NCBI GenBank assembly: GCA_964562685.1
Contig: CAZLUP010000001.1
Span: 139,708 to 203,707 of the forward strand
Length of the DNA: 64,000 nucleotides
Origin: Stanieria sp964562685
Lineage (GTDB): Bacteria; Cyanobacteriota; Cyanobacteriia; Cyanobacteriales; Xenococcaceae
Direction: 5' to 3'
Shown here: positions 25,411-34,642 of the stretch, piece by piece
Layout: each line of letters starts with the position of its first letter
How positions within the stretch are numbered: position 1 is the first letter of the stretch
The notes under the pieces: model-generated
Database searches by the model: none
What the model was told of the DNA's origin: nothing
What the model saw: only the letters and a program-made list of their open reading frames with translations
Program-made: the position numbers and the translations under genes

Positions 25411-28281
25411 ATGACTAATCATTCGCCCATTTGGTCATTAACTGCTGAGGAAGTATATCAAACTCTTCATACTTCTGCCGAAGGACTTGCTGATAGTGAA
25501 GCTACAGTTAGATTAAAACAGTATGGGGCAAATGAACTGCCCGAACCGCCCCATCGTTCCTTAATATTGCGTTTTCTCGACCAGTTAACCCATTTTATGG
25601 CATTATTGTTGTGGGTAGCTGGTATTTTAGCGTTTATCTCCCATAGTCCCGAATTAGGTTGGGCAATCTGGGCAGTAATTTGCATTAATGCTATTTTTAG
25701 TTTTTCTCAGGAATATCAGGCTGAAAAAGCTTTATCCGCTTTAAAAAAAGTCTTACCTGCTCAAGTCAAAGCTTACCGTAGTGGTATTTTACAAGTAATT
25801 CCTGCCCGCGACCTAGTACCTGGAGATGTGATCCAACTTGAAGAAGGCGATCGCATTTCGGCAGATGCGCGTTTAGTAGTTGCGGAAAGTTTTTATGTGG
25901 ATGTGTCTGTGTTGACAGGGGAATCTCTTCCTGTAACTCGTCATGCTCGTCCTGTACGTCCCCGTCAGGTGGTACCGATGCGTAATGGTACACCTTTATT
26001 ACACTCTGGAGAAGATTATTTACAAGAAAAATTAAGACCAGCAGAAATTGCTAATTTAGTTTTAGCAGGTTCAACTGTTGCTTCAGGAAGGGCGACGGCG
26101 GTGGTTTATGCTACGGGTGCGAGAACAGAATTTGGTCATGTTGCTCACCTAACTACTACTGTTAAAAGAGAACCAAGTACTTTAGAAATTCAGATTGCCA
26201 AAATTGTCAGATTTATCACGGCACTGGCAATTATTATGGGTGCGCTCGTTTTTTGCTTGACTTATTTTCTGGTTGGCATGGAGGCAGGAGAAAGTTTTAT
26301 TTTTGCCATTGGAATTATTGTTGCCTTTGTGCCTGAAGGACTTTTACCTACTGTAACCCTTGCTTTAGCTATTGGCGTACAACGGATGGCAAGAAAAAAC
26401 GCTTTGGTACGTCGTCTTTCTGCGGTAGAAACTCTCAGTGCCACGACGGTAATTTGTACGGATAAAACAGGTACGCTGACTAAAAATGAAATGACAGTTC
26501 GTAAATTATGGTTACCAACCACAACTTCTGAGATTGAAGTTACGGGGGTAGGTTATGAACCGACTGGAGAAATTATTACGACCAATGGAACCAGAGAACA
26601 AGTTAATTTATTATTAGCAGGTGCTGCCCTTTGTTCCAATGCGCGTTTAATTCACCTCACTCAACCGAGTCGCTGGCAAGAAATTGGCGATCCTACCGAA
26701 GCAGCATTACTAGTAGCAGCGATCAAAGCAGGTTTACAACCAGAAGAATTACAAAAAAGTTCTCCTAGAGTTAGAGAAGTGCCGTTTGATTCTCGTCGTC
26801 GCATGATGACTGTAGTATTAGACTGGCAATTAGAAAAACTGTGGCAGAAAAAACATACTTATCTCAGCTTTACCAAAGGCGCACCTCTAGAAGTTTTACG
26901 TCATTGTCAATATATCTATCGCAATGGACAAATCGAAGAACTAACTCAAAGCGATCGCTCTATGGTTACGACAGCTAATGATCAGTTGGCACGTCAAGGT
27001 TTTCGTGTGTTAGGAATTGCTGTTCGAGAAGGAAATGGAGAATTACTACAACTAACTTCCGCTCAATTAGAACAACATCTAATCTTCATTGGTTTAGTCT
27101 CCATGTTCGATCCACCTCGTGAAGAAGTTCAAGATGCGATCGCTCTTAGTCATGAAGCAGGAATTGCTGTCACTATGATTACAGGAGATTATGGCTTAAC
27201 CGCAGAAGCGATCGCGCTTAATATTGGTCTAGTTAAAGAAAAAGCTAGAGTAATTACAGGGGAAGAATTAGGGCGTTTATCAGATGCTCAATTAAGGCAA
27301 CTGATCCACCATCGCCGTAATGGTTTAATTTTTGCTCGTGTCATGCCCGAACATAAACTGCGAATTGTTCAAGCTTACCAAAGTCTCGGTCATGTTGTAG
27401 CAGTTACAGGAGATGGGGTTAACGATGCACCTGCCTTACAAGCAGCTAATATTGGTATTGCCATGGGGATGAGTGGTACAGATGTTGCTCGTGAAGCAGC
27501 AGATATAGTTTTACTTGATGATAATTTTGCCACAATTATCAGTGCTATCGAACAGGGCAGGGCAGTTTATCAGAATATCCGTAAGTTTATCACCTATATT
27601 TTTGCTTCTAATGTACCAGAGATTCTACCTTTCTTAGCAATGGTCATTTTCAAGATTCCTCCTGCTTTAATAGTTTTACAGATTCTGGCGATCGATTTAG
27701 GTACTGATATGATTCCTGCCTTAGCTTTAGGCGCGGAAAAACCAGAAACAGGAACGATGCAACAACCACCTCGGGAAAAATCTCAATCTCTTTTAGATCT
27801 TTCTCTCCTACTTAATGCTTACTGTTGGTTAGGATTAATTGAAGGAATAGTAGGTATGACTGCATTTTTTGTAGTTTGGTGGAGTTATGGCTATAGTTTT
27901 ACCGAATTACAGGGAATTACTTCGGCAATTTTATCCCATTCAGCCGATGCTAATACTACTGCAATTTATCAACAAGCTACCACCGCAACTTTAGCAACTA
28001 TTGTTGCCTGTCAGACTGGCAATGTTTTTGCCTGTCGTTCAGAAAAAGTTTCTATTTTTAAGTTAGGTTTTTTCAGTAATCGTTTAATTTGGATTGGTAT
28101 TGCCACTGAATGGATTTTGATCCTTAGTATTATTTATTTCAAACCTTTAGAAAATATTTTTGCTACTGCACCTATAGCATCATGGCAATGGTTGTTATTA
28201 TTAATCTGTCCTCCACTACTATTAGGGGCAGAAGAATTAAGGAAAAAATTTAATAAGTCCTTTTTTAGTCGGTTATATTGA
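25411..28281 (+). CDS. P-type cation-transporting ATPase, Na+/K+-pump-like (P2 group)
   Basis: 956 residues with an N-terminal cation-ATPase domain, the actuator TGES (in VLTGESLPV), phosphorylation site DKTGTLTKNEM with Asp351, MITGD and GDGVNDAPAL of the HAD domain, and about ten membrane helices. The fourth helix has VPEGLLPTVTLALAIGVQRMARKN, and helices five to six have FASNVPEILPFL and ILAIDLGTDMIPALALG. These match Na+/K+- and H+/K+-ATPase alpha chains (PEGLLATVT, NIPEITPFL, DLGTDMVPA) better than SERCA. It is likely a Na+ or K+/H+ pump rather than a Ca2+ pump (inference). No beta subunit is nearby. Confidence 0.9.
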   Translation: MTNHSPIWSLTAEEVYQTLHTSAEGLADSEATVRLKQYGANELPEPPHRSLILRFLDQLTHFMALLLWVAGILAFISHSPELGWAIWAVICINAIFSFSQEYQAEKALSALKKVLPAQVKAYRSGILQVIPARDLVPGDVIQLEEGDRISADARLVVAESFYVDVSVLTGESLPVTRHARPVRPRQVVPMRNGTPLLHSGEDYLQEKLRPAEIANLVLAGSTVASGRATAVVYATGARTEFGHVAHLTTTVKREPSTLEIQIAKIVRFITALAIIMGALVFCLTYFLVGMEAGESFIFAIGIIVAFVPEGLLPTVTLALAIGVQRMARKNALVRRLSAVETLSATTVICTDKTGTLTKNEMTVRKLWLPTTTSEIEVTGVGYEPTGEIITTNGTREQVNLLLAGAALCSNARLIHLTQPSRWQEIGDPTEAALLVAAIKAGLQPEELQKSSPRVREVPFDSRRRMMTVVLDWQLEKLWQKKHTYLSFTKGAPLEVLRHCQYIYRNGQIEELTQSDRSMVTTANDQLARQGFRVLGIAVREGNGELLQLTSAQLEQHLIFIGLVSMFDPPREEVQDAIALSHEAGIAVTMITGDYGLTAEAIALNIGLVKEKARVITGEELGRLSDAQLRQLIHHRRNGLIFARVMPEHKLRIVQAYQSLGHVVAVTGDGVNDAPALQAANIGIAMGMSGTDVAREAADIVLLDDNFATIISAIEQGRAVYQNIRKFITYIFASNVPEILPFLAMVIFKIPPALIVLQILAIDLGTDMIPALALGAEKPETGTMQQPPREKSQSLLDLSLLLNAYCWLGLIEGIVGMTAFFVVWWSYGYSFTELQGITSAILSHSADANTTAIYQQATTATLATIVACQTGNVFACRSEKVSIFKLGFFSNRLIWIGIATEWILILSIIYFKPLENIFATAPIASWQWLLLLICPPLLLGAEELRKKFNKSFFSRLY

Positions 28282-28409
28282 TAGCTTGCAAAATTATTTG
28301 TAGATCGAGACTAATTTGGCTGCTTTGATATTTAAGCATGAGATTGCGATTGAGCAACCATAACTTATATCAAGTTCGGATGATGACTTTAAATTAAATT
28401 TCTCCTCGT

Positions 28410-28470
28410 CTCCAGACCCTTCGCTTCTCTCAGGGCTTCGCTGCGCTCGTCTCCAACTCTCCCCGTCATC
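28410..28470. repeat. GC-rich interspersed repeat
   Basis: CTTCGCTTCTCTCAGGGCTTCGCTGCGCTCG within flanking CGTCTCC copies, similar in style to the palindrome at 16283. The remainder of the gene-free stretch 28282-28798 is AT-rich and holds only the presumed promoter of the diguanylate cyclase. Confidence 0.5.
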
Positions 28471-28798
28471 CATAACATTTAGCTGTTGAAACAAACCTGA
28501 TCTTATAGAATTTTAAAAAAGCTTTTTTTCAATGAAGTAACAATTACCTTTAGATAATTATCAATTATAATTTAATAACTCTTACATATATACTAAGGAA
28601 GCAAGCTTTTTGTTTCTTAGAGCTTGAAGTTTATTGATTAGTATCGATAATAATAGTGATCAGAGTCTAGATTGGCATATAATTTATATTTAAACATTAA
28701 AAAGAACAAAATAGATTAAAAGTAAATTAGATTTGGGAATGATATTGATCAGGACTATTTCTCTGTAGATAGAGGTATTAAATAATCATAAATTCTCT

Positions 28799-30373
28799 AT
28801 GAAAAAAAACAAGATATTTTCTGATTTCACCAATCATAGTAATAAATTAGTTTTTGCTGACGAAGAAGAAGAACTATTTATTGAAGAAGATTTACTTGAA
28901 CCAAAAGAAGAAATTAAGACTGACTCCTGGAAAGTTTTAATTGTTGACGATGATTGTTCAGTTCATCAAGCAACTATGTTAGCTTTAAGAAATTTACAGT
29001 TTGAGCATAAAAATCTGACTTTTCTCTCAGCTTATACTGCCGAAGAAGCCAAACAAATTATTGCTAACAATCCAGATTTAGCTTTTATTTTATTAGACGT
29101 AGTCATGGAAGCTAATCATTCTGGATTAGAATTAGTTAAATATATTAGAACAGAATTAAATAATAAATTAGTTAGAATTATTTTAAGAACTGGTCAACCA
29201 GGAGAAGCACCAGAAGAATCAGTAATTACTGATTATGATATTAATGACTATAAACTTAAAGTAGAATTAACTCGCAACAAACTAATGGTAACAACGATCG
29301 CGTCTTTAAGAGCATACCGCGATTTATTAGCCATTGATAATAGTCGTAAAGAAATGATGGTTCTTTACACCGCTTTGGAAGCAGTTAAAAACAATTTAGA
29401 AAATTTAATTGAATTGCGGACTCAAGAATTACAACAAGAAATTGAAGAACGAAAAAAAGTAGAAAAAACTTTACGTCTAACGCAATTCTCTCTAGACCGC
29501 GCTAGAGATGCTATTTATTTTCTCAAGCCTAACGCTAAATTCTTTTATGTTAATGAAGCTGCTTCCAAAATTTTTGGTTATACCAAAGAAGAACTTTTAA
29601 AAATGAGTATTTATGATATCGATCCTCATTTACATCCACCTAATTGGTCTAGTCATTGGCAAAAATTGAAAGAACAAGAAGCTTTTACTTTTGAATCAAT
29701 TCATTTTACTAAAGAAGGTAAAAATTTACCTGTAGAAGTAACAGTTAATTATCTAGAATTTGAACAACAAGAATATAATTGTGCCATTGTTCGTGATATT
29801 CGCGACCGTAAACAAGCGGAAGCAAAACTTAAAGAAGCTAATCAAAAATTACAATATCTGGCTACTATTGATGGTTTAACTCAGATTGCTAATCGTCGCA
29901 GCTTTGACGAATATCTTGAACAAGAATGGCTCAAAATGTCTCACTCTAAACAACCCTTATCTTTAATTTTATGTGATGTAGATTATTTTAAAAAATATAA
30001 TGATTACTATGGTCATCAAGCAGGAGATGACTGTTTAAAGCAAGTAGCTTATATTATTAATAATTCTATTAGAAGACCAGGAGATTTAGCAGCCCGTTAT
30101 GGCGGAGAAGAATTTGCCATTATTCTTCCTAATACTAATCTTGATGGTGCTGTTTGTGTTGCTCAAAAAATTCAACAGGCTATTAAAGAATTAGAATTAG
30201 TTCATTCAGTTTCAGAGGTTGCCCAGTACATTACTTTAAGTATGGGGATTTTTGGTACTATCCCCAGACCAGAATTATCTCCAAGCTCTTTAATTACTAA
30301 AGTTGATCTAGCACTTTATCAAGCAAAAAAAGCAGGACGCGATCGTTATTTTGTTTACGAGGAAGAGGTTTAA
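28799..30373 (+). CDS. Response regulator with PAS and GGDEF domains (diguanylate cyclase)
   Basis: 524 residues. Residues about 43-170 are a receiver (KVLIVDDDCSVHQ; phospho-acceptor Asp near 100 in FILLDVVMEA), followed by a conserved TGQPGEAPEESVI linker, a coiled coil (about 185-225), a PAS domain (about 228-345) and a GGDEF domain with the active motif GGEEF at 435-439. The inhibitory site RxxD (RPGD) is present five residues upstream. It should make cyclic di-GMP from two GTP when phosphorylated. No EAL domain. The cognate kinase is not adjacent; the kinase at 6.5 kb lacks a receiver but no link is shown. Confidence 0.92.
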   Translation: MKKNKIFSDFTNHSNKLVFADEEEELFIEEDLLEPKEEIKTDSWKVLIVDDDCSVHQATMLALRNLQFEHKNLTFLSAYTAEEAKQIIANNPDLAFILLDVVMEANHSGLELVKYIRTELNNKLVRIILRTGQPGEAPEESVITDYDINDYKLKVELTRNKLMVTTIASLRAYRDLLAIDNSRKEMMVLYTALEAVKNNLENLIELRTQELQQEIEERKKVEKTLRLTQFSLDRARDAIYFLKPNAKFFYVNEAASKIFGYTKEELLKMSIYDIDPHLHPPNWSSHWQKLKEQEAFTFESIHFTKEGKNLPVEVTVNYLEFEQQEYNCAIVRDIRDRKQAEAKLKEANQKLQYLATIDGLTQIANRRSFDEYLEQEWLKMSHSKQPLSLILCDVDYFKKYNDYYGHQAGDDCLKQVAYIINNSIRRPGDLAARYGGEEFAIILPNTNLDGAVCVAQKIQQAIKELELVHSVSEVAQYITLSMGIFGTIPRPELSPSSLITKVDLALYQAKKAGRDRYFVYEEEV

Positions 30374-30399
30374 ATTATTTTTTTTTAAATCCCAACTTT

Positions 30400-31296
30400 T
30401 TAACAATCAAAAAGATTATAAATAGCTTGTTCTGGATCGCTTTGTTTAACTAAAGATTCTCCAATTAAAACTGCATTTGCTCCTGCTGTTTTGACAAAAT
30501 TTAAATCCTCTGAGTTATGCAAGCCTGATTCACTAACTATTAAAATATCTCGTGAATTAATCACTTCTTTTCTCGCTACAAGAAGCTCACTAGTAGTTTG
30601 TAAACTAACAGTAAAATCTTCTAAATTACGATTATTAATTCCAATTAAATCTACCTCTTCAATTGCTAAAACTCGGTCTAATTCTGTCAACGTATGCACC
30701 TCAATCAAGGCAGTCATCCCTAAACCTTTAATGATTTTAGTAAAATATTTTAAATCTTGATCCGATAAAATTGCAGCAATTAAAAGAACCGCATCTGCAC
30801 CTTTAGCGCGAGCAAAATAAATCTGATAAGGATAAATAATAAATTCCTTACAAAGTAAAGGTAAATCTACTTCTTGCCTAACTAAACTGAGATTATCAAA
30901 ACTACCTTGAAAGAATTTCTCATCAGTTAAAACAGATAAACAACTTGCCCCACCAGCTTGATAAGCTTTCGCGATCGCAACAGGATTAAAGTCTTCTCTA
31001 ATTACTCCTTTAGAAGGGGAAGCTTTTTTAACTTCAGCAATTAAAGCAGGAGAGGTTTTGCCATTTTTTAAAGCAGCTAAAAAATCCTTTGGTGGCGGTA
31101 CAGTAGCTACTTGCTGACGCAATTCTAATAAAGGCAAGCGATCGCGCATTTTAGCTACTTCAGTTTCTTTATACCAGACAATCTCTTCTAAAATATGACG
31201 CGGTTTAGCATCGGGAAGATTGGCTTGATAAATTACTTCTCCTGTATTGACTTGAGGGTTAGGATTAATTCTTCTGATTTGCATTTTTATCTTCAA
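30400..31296 (-). CDS. trpC: Indole-3-glycerol phosphate synthase
   Basis: 298 residues, a TIM barrel with ALIAEVKKASPSKGVIREDF, LLCKEFIIYPYQI, EVHTLTEL, LIGINNRNLEDFTV, VSESGL and ANAVLIGESLV, all diagnostic of TrpC. It closes the indole ring in tryptophan synthesis from carboxyphenylaminodeoxyribulose phosphate. The N-terminal 30 residues are the usual cyanobacterial extension. A terminator hairpin between lpdA and this gene suggests separate transcription. Confidence 0.96.
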   Translation of the reverse strand: MKIKMQIRRINPNPQVNTGEVIYQANLPDAKPRHILEEIVWYKETEVAKMRDRLPLLELRQQVATVPPPKDFLAALKNGKTSPALIAEVKKASPSKGVIREDFNPVAIAKAYQAGGASCLSVLTDEKFFQGSFDNLSLVRQEVDLPLLCKEFIIYPYQIYFARAKGADAVLLIAAILSDQDLKYFTKIIKGLGMTALIEVHTLTELDRVLAIEEVDLIGINNRNLEDFTVSLQTTSELLVARKEVINSRDILIVSESGLHNSEDLNFVKTAGANAVLIGESLVKQSDPEQAIYNLFDC

Positions 31297-31320
31297 TATT
31301 ACTCAATAATTAAATTTAAT

Positions 31321-31340
31321 GGGCGTTTAGCCAAACGCCC
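31321..31340 (-). terminator. Terminator between lpdA and trpC
   Basis: GGGCGTTT-AGCC-AAACGCCC, a perfect 8-base stem, followed on the minus strand by ATTAAATTTAAT. It should end lpdA transcripts before trpC. Confidence 0.65.
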
Positions 31341-31351
31341 CTAGACAGTTA

Positions 31352-32785
31352 CTACACACCAACTACTTGGGCGCGTTTGTATGCCTCATCTAAAATTTCC
31401 GAAAGAGTAGGATGGGTATGAACATTAAAAGCAAGATTCTGCACTGATTCTCGTTTTGCGATCGCATTTGCAGCTTCTTGAATCAAATCCGAAGCATGAA
31501 TTCCAATAATATGTACGCCCAATAATTCACCAGTATCCTTACGATAAATTATTTTTGCCATCCCTTCAGTTTCCCCTTCCGCTAAAGCTTTAGAATTGCC
31601 CTTGTAGTAAGTTTTAGCCGTAGCAACAGTAAATCCTTCTTGTTCCCCCAATTCCTTAGCTTGAGTTTCAGTCAAACCAACATAACTAATTTCGGGATGG
31701 GTAAAAGCTGCTGCGGGGATACAACGATAATCAATTTCCTTCGTTCTACCGCAAATATTTTCTACAGCCACCACACCTTGTCCAGAAGCAGCATGAGCTA
31801 ACATCATTTTACCAGTCGCATCACCTACAGCCCAAAGATGAGGTACTGGTTCACCATCTCTAAGAACTTGCATCTTATCATTAACAGGAATAAAACCACG
31901 TCGATCAATTTCTACTGCCAGAGATTCTAAGCCTAAATTTTTCGTGGCAGGAATTCTTCCTGTAGCTACCAAACAAGCATCTACCTCTAAAACTTCTATA
32001 ACCTCTTTGGTTTTAGCATCAGTCAATTCGATGACTACTGGTGTGCCTGGAGTAACCTTAGTAGCAAATACTCCTGTATAGGTTTCGATATCACGAGGAT
32101 TGATTAAAGTTCGTTGGGCAATTTTAGCAATTTCGGAGTCAAACCCAGGCATCAAATTATCTAACGCCTCAATCATGGTTACTTCGCATCCCAAAGCAGT
32201 ATAAACATCAGAAAACTCCAAACCGATGTAACCACTACCAATAATGGCAATCCAGTTGGGTAAAGATTCTAATTTAACCGCTTGATCGCTAGTAAAAACC
32301 GTTTTCCCATCTACTTCAATTCCTGGAGGCACAAAGGGAATCGAACCAGGGCAAAGCATAATATCTCTAGCAGTAAAAGTTTTCTCCCCTTGATCCGTTG
32401 CCACAGTTACCTTTTGTTTACCAGCAACTTTACCCCAACCGCGAATAATATCAACTTTAAGACGAGTCAGACTATTGGTTAAATCACCTTGAATTTTACT
32501 AACTAAATCCGACGCATGGGCTGCAATAGTTCCTCTATCAAACTGTACTCCTTCCACCTGAATACCCAAATTTTTGAGATGATGGGCATCTTTAAATTCT
32601 CTTACTCTCCCAGAAGCAGCCAGTAAAGCTTTAGAAGGGATACAACCACGATTTACACAAGTACCGCCCATATCTCCAGCTTCAATAATCGCTGTTTTCA
32701 AGCCACATTTGACTGCGTGTAAAGCTGCACCATGTCCACCGACACCAGCACCAATAATAATTAAATCGTAATCAAATTTACTCAT
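31352..32785 (-). CDS. lpdA: Dihydrolipoyl dehydrogenase (E3)
   Basis: 477 residues. FAD site DLIIIGAGVGGHGAALHAV, redox disulfide GGTCVNRGCIPSKALL, NAD site AIIGSGYIGLEF, second FAD site LWAVGDATGKMMLAH, and the C-terminal His-Glu pair in VHTHPTLSEIL. It reoxidises lipoamide for pyruvate dehydrogenase and the glycine cleavage system. ATG 32785 gives MSKFDYDLIIIGAG and has AGAAAGAG upstream; the longer frame to 32854 runs into a structured element and is not believed. Confidence 0.95.
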   Translation of the reverse strand: MSKFDYDLIIIGAGVGGHGAALHAVKCGLKTAIIEAGDMGGTCVNRGCIPSKALLAASGRVREFKDAHHLKNLGIQVEGVQFDRGTIAAHASDLVSKIQGDLTNSLTRLKVDIIRGWGKVAGKQKVTVATDQGEKTFTARDIMLCPGSIPFVPPGIEVDGKTVFTSDQAVKLESLPNWIAIIGSGYIGLEFSDVYTALGCEVTMIEALDNLMPGFDSEIAKIAQRTLINPRDIETYTGVFATKVTPGTPVVIELTDAKTKEVIEVLEVDACLVATGRIPATKNLGLESLAVEIDRRGFIPVNDKMQVLRDGEPVPHLWAVGDATGKMMLAHAASGQGVVAVENICGRTKEIDYRCIPAAAFTHPEISYVGLTETQAKELGEQEGFTVATAKTYYKGNSKALAEGETEGMAKIIYRKDTGELLGVHIIGIHASDLIQEAANAIAKRESVQNLAFNVHTHPTLSEILDEAYKRAQVVGV

Positions 32786-32835
32786 TACTCTTTCTGCTAT
32801 ATATAGTTTGCTGCAATCTTTTATTTTAGAGTCAC

Positions 32836-32904
32836 GCGGTACACCCGAGTTCAACTCGGTTGCCTGCGTATGACTGGCATTCCACCAGTCAGAGATTACT
32901 CCGC
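32836..32904 (-). mobile_element. Possible remnant of an IS200/IS605-type right end (omega-RNA-like)
   Basis: Three nested stems: GCGG/CCGC at the ends, CCGAGTT-C-AACTCGG (32845-32859) and TGACTGG/CCAGTCA (32871-32877, 32885-32891). On the minus strand it contains TGGTGGAATGCCAG and ACCGAGTTGAACTCGG, the style of the guide-RNA scaffold that follows tnpB genes in cyanobacteria. No tnpB frame is next to it, so it would be a decayed end, now in the lpdA leader. The rest of the stretch 32905-33195 shows no other gene. Confidence 0.4.
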
Positions 32905-33195
32905 CCTGAAATGGCAGTGTAACAATAACTTCGTCTAAATCGCACTCAAGGGTTTAGTTTGATTGTATTCACAATTTCGGCTGCTTTGACAGCAGACTCT
33001 TCAAGTTTGTTTGAGTTTTAATTGGTTCAGTCTTATCCATTAGACGTTTCGGCTCATTATTCAGAAAGAATTTTTGCTGTGGTAATCTTCTCAGGTATTT
33101 TGGGTAAATTAAGTTTAGATCAAACCTATATTTATTTTTATAAAAAATCTCTAACTAAATTAAACTAAAGCTTTTCTGGGAGTGTACCGCTAAGG

Positions 33196-34425
33196 ATGTC
33201 CTCTTACAACAATCAATTTTCCAATCAAAATTCCAATTTTGTTAATCATCAAATTAAATCTTTAAATTTAGATATAAATAGGATTTTTGAGTTAATTAAT
33301 CTAATCTTGCCTTTAGAATGTTGCCTTCACTATCAAGTCTTACCTCTTCAGCTTCAAGATCAACATCTTACATTAGGCATGGTTAATCCGCAGGATGAAT
33401 CTGCGCTCAATTTTATCAATTTAATTATTAATTCTTTAGGGTATATTTTAGAAACAAAACCAATCAACTATGAAGAGCATCAATCAATTTTAGCAGCCTA
33501 TCTTAAAGCTAATCCTGAAAGTCAAAAAAAATCAAAAGCTAGAAAACTAGACCGAAATTCTAAGCTAACTGTCATGACTTCTTTTTCCGAACCAAATCAT
33601 TTAATCAATTCTGATTCTAAGTTGACTTTAGCTGATACTTTTGAAGACTCAGATAATGCTTTGAATTCTGATCATAAGCCGACTGTAGCAGAAAATTTAC
33701 CAGAAAGTAAACTTGATTATTCTAATGCTAATCTTCATGAAAGACCAACCTTAATCGTCGATCAACCAGAAGATAAAAATCCTCAATCAAAACTTAACCC
33801 TCACAAGTCACCAGTTATACCAGAAATTAATCTAGAACAAAAATCGGTAAATGATTTAGAAATCAAACCTCAGCATTTATCAAAATCTGTAGATTTTTTA
33901 GCAAATTTAACTCCTCAGCAGCTTTGGCAAGAATTATTAGCCAGAATTTTAAACGGCGGAATTGGCAGACTTTATCTAGAAAGATATCCAGAGTATGGGC
34001 GAATTATTTGGGGACAAGACGGAGTAGTACAATCTTCATTAAACGAAGTATCTATCCAAGTATTTCAAGCTATTATCAATCAAATTAAAGCTTTGGCTAA
34101 ACTTCCACCCATACCTGTTGATAAACGCAAAAAAGTTGCCATAGAAAAATACTATCAACAAGAACGTTTATTGTTACGCTTAGAAGTTTTCCCTGGTCAA
34201 TGTGGAGAAGAATTAACTTTACAAGTTTTACGTAGTCAAGCTCTCCAATATTATGAACAAAAACAAATCAAAAAAATGACTGAACAAGCTTTAAGTCTAG
34301 CAGAACAATTAGAAAAAACTTTAAAGAGAATTACTACTTGCGCCAATTCTAGTGAACTTGAAGATTGGAAAAGTATCATAGAAATGCAACAAGCTATGAT
34401 GCAAAAAATTAAATTATTAAAATAA
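33196..34425 (+). CDS. PilB/GspE-like protein lacking the ATPase core
   Basis: 409 residues. Residues about 25-112 (LILPLECCLHYQVLPLQLQDQHLTLGMVNPQD) resemble the MshEN/T2SSE N-terminal domain of type IV pilus ATPases. Residues 120-177 hold three imperfect 19-residue repeats (NSKLTVMTSF, NSDSKLTLADTF, NSDHKPTVAENL). Residues about 235-355 (LTPQQLWQELLARILNGGIGRLYLER) resemble the N-lobe of PilB. There is no Walker A or B box, and a coiled coil ends the protein. It may modulate pilus motors or bind a nucleotide messenger (inference). Confidence 0.6.
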   Translation: MSSYNNQFSNQNSNFVNHQIKSLNLDINRIFELINLILPLECCLHYQVLPLQLQDQHLTLGMVNPQDESALNFINLIINSLGYILETKPINYEEHQSILAAYLKANPESQKKSKARKLDRNSKLTVMTSFSEPNHLINSDSKLTLADTFEDSDNALNSDHKPTVAENLPESKLDYSNANLHERPTLIVDQPEDKNPQSKLNPHKSPVIPEINLEQKSVNDLEIKPQHLSKSVDFLANLTPQQLWQELLARILNGGIGRLYLERYPEYGRIIWGQDGVVQSSLNEVSIQVFQAIINQIKALAKLPPIPVDKRKKVAIEKYYQQERLLLRLEVFPGQCGEELTLQVLRSQALQYYEQKQIKKMTEQALSLAEQLEKTLKRITTCANSSELEDWKSIIEMQQAMMQKIKLLK

Positions 34426-34438
34426 TCAATAAAATAAT

Positions 34439-34459
34439 CCCCAGAATATATTCTTGGGG
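34439..34459 (+). terminator. Hairpin after the PilB-like gene
   Basis: CCCCAGAATATATTCTTGGGG forms a stem of about nine pairs with one bulge, 13 bases after the stop codon. The T run is poor, so it may be a weak terminator. Confidence 0.5.
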
Positions 34460-34544
34460 ACTAAAACAATTTTAAACAAAATTTCGAGAAAATGTAGTTT
34501 AAATCTCTCCTGATTATTATCTACACTTTTAGAAAAGATGTTAT

Positions 34545-34637
34545 CAGAACTTACGCAGTGAAAACGAAATTGTGTCATTCTGAAAGACAGTGAAGAATCT
34601 AAAACCCCTGTTTTTACGTCTTAGTGCGTAAGTTCTG
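34545..34637. mobile_element. Miniature inverted-repeat element with target duplication
   Basis: Perfect 13-base terminal inverted repeats, CAGAACTTACGCA and TGCGTAAGTTCTG, bound a 93-base element. GTTAT stands directly outside both ends, a probable 5-base target-site duplication. The interior (TCATTCTGAAAGACAGTGAAGAATCT) resembles a fragment at 15462. It has no coding capacity and lies between two genes without disrupting them. Confidence 0.7.
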
Positions 34638-34642
34638 GTTAT

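Noticed and set aside
28294..28494. A 66-codon minus-strand frame after the P-type ATPase
   Set aside because: Its sequence is built from an interspersed GC-rich repeat (ERSEGSG-type residues); no ribosome binding site and no family resemblance.
32786..32854. N-terminal extension of lpdA to 32854
   Set aside because: The extra 23 residues come from the structured element and are not part of the E3 family; ATG 32785 has the better ribosome binding site.
34545..34637. Riboswitch or terminator reading of the inverted repeat
   Set aside because: The perfect terminal repeats with a flanking GTTAT duplication fit a transposable element better.
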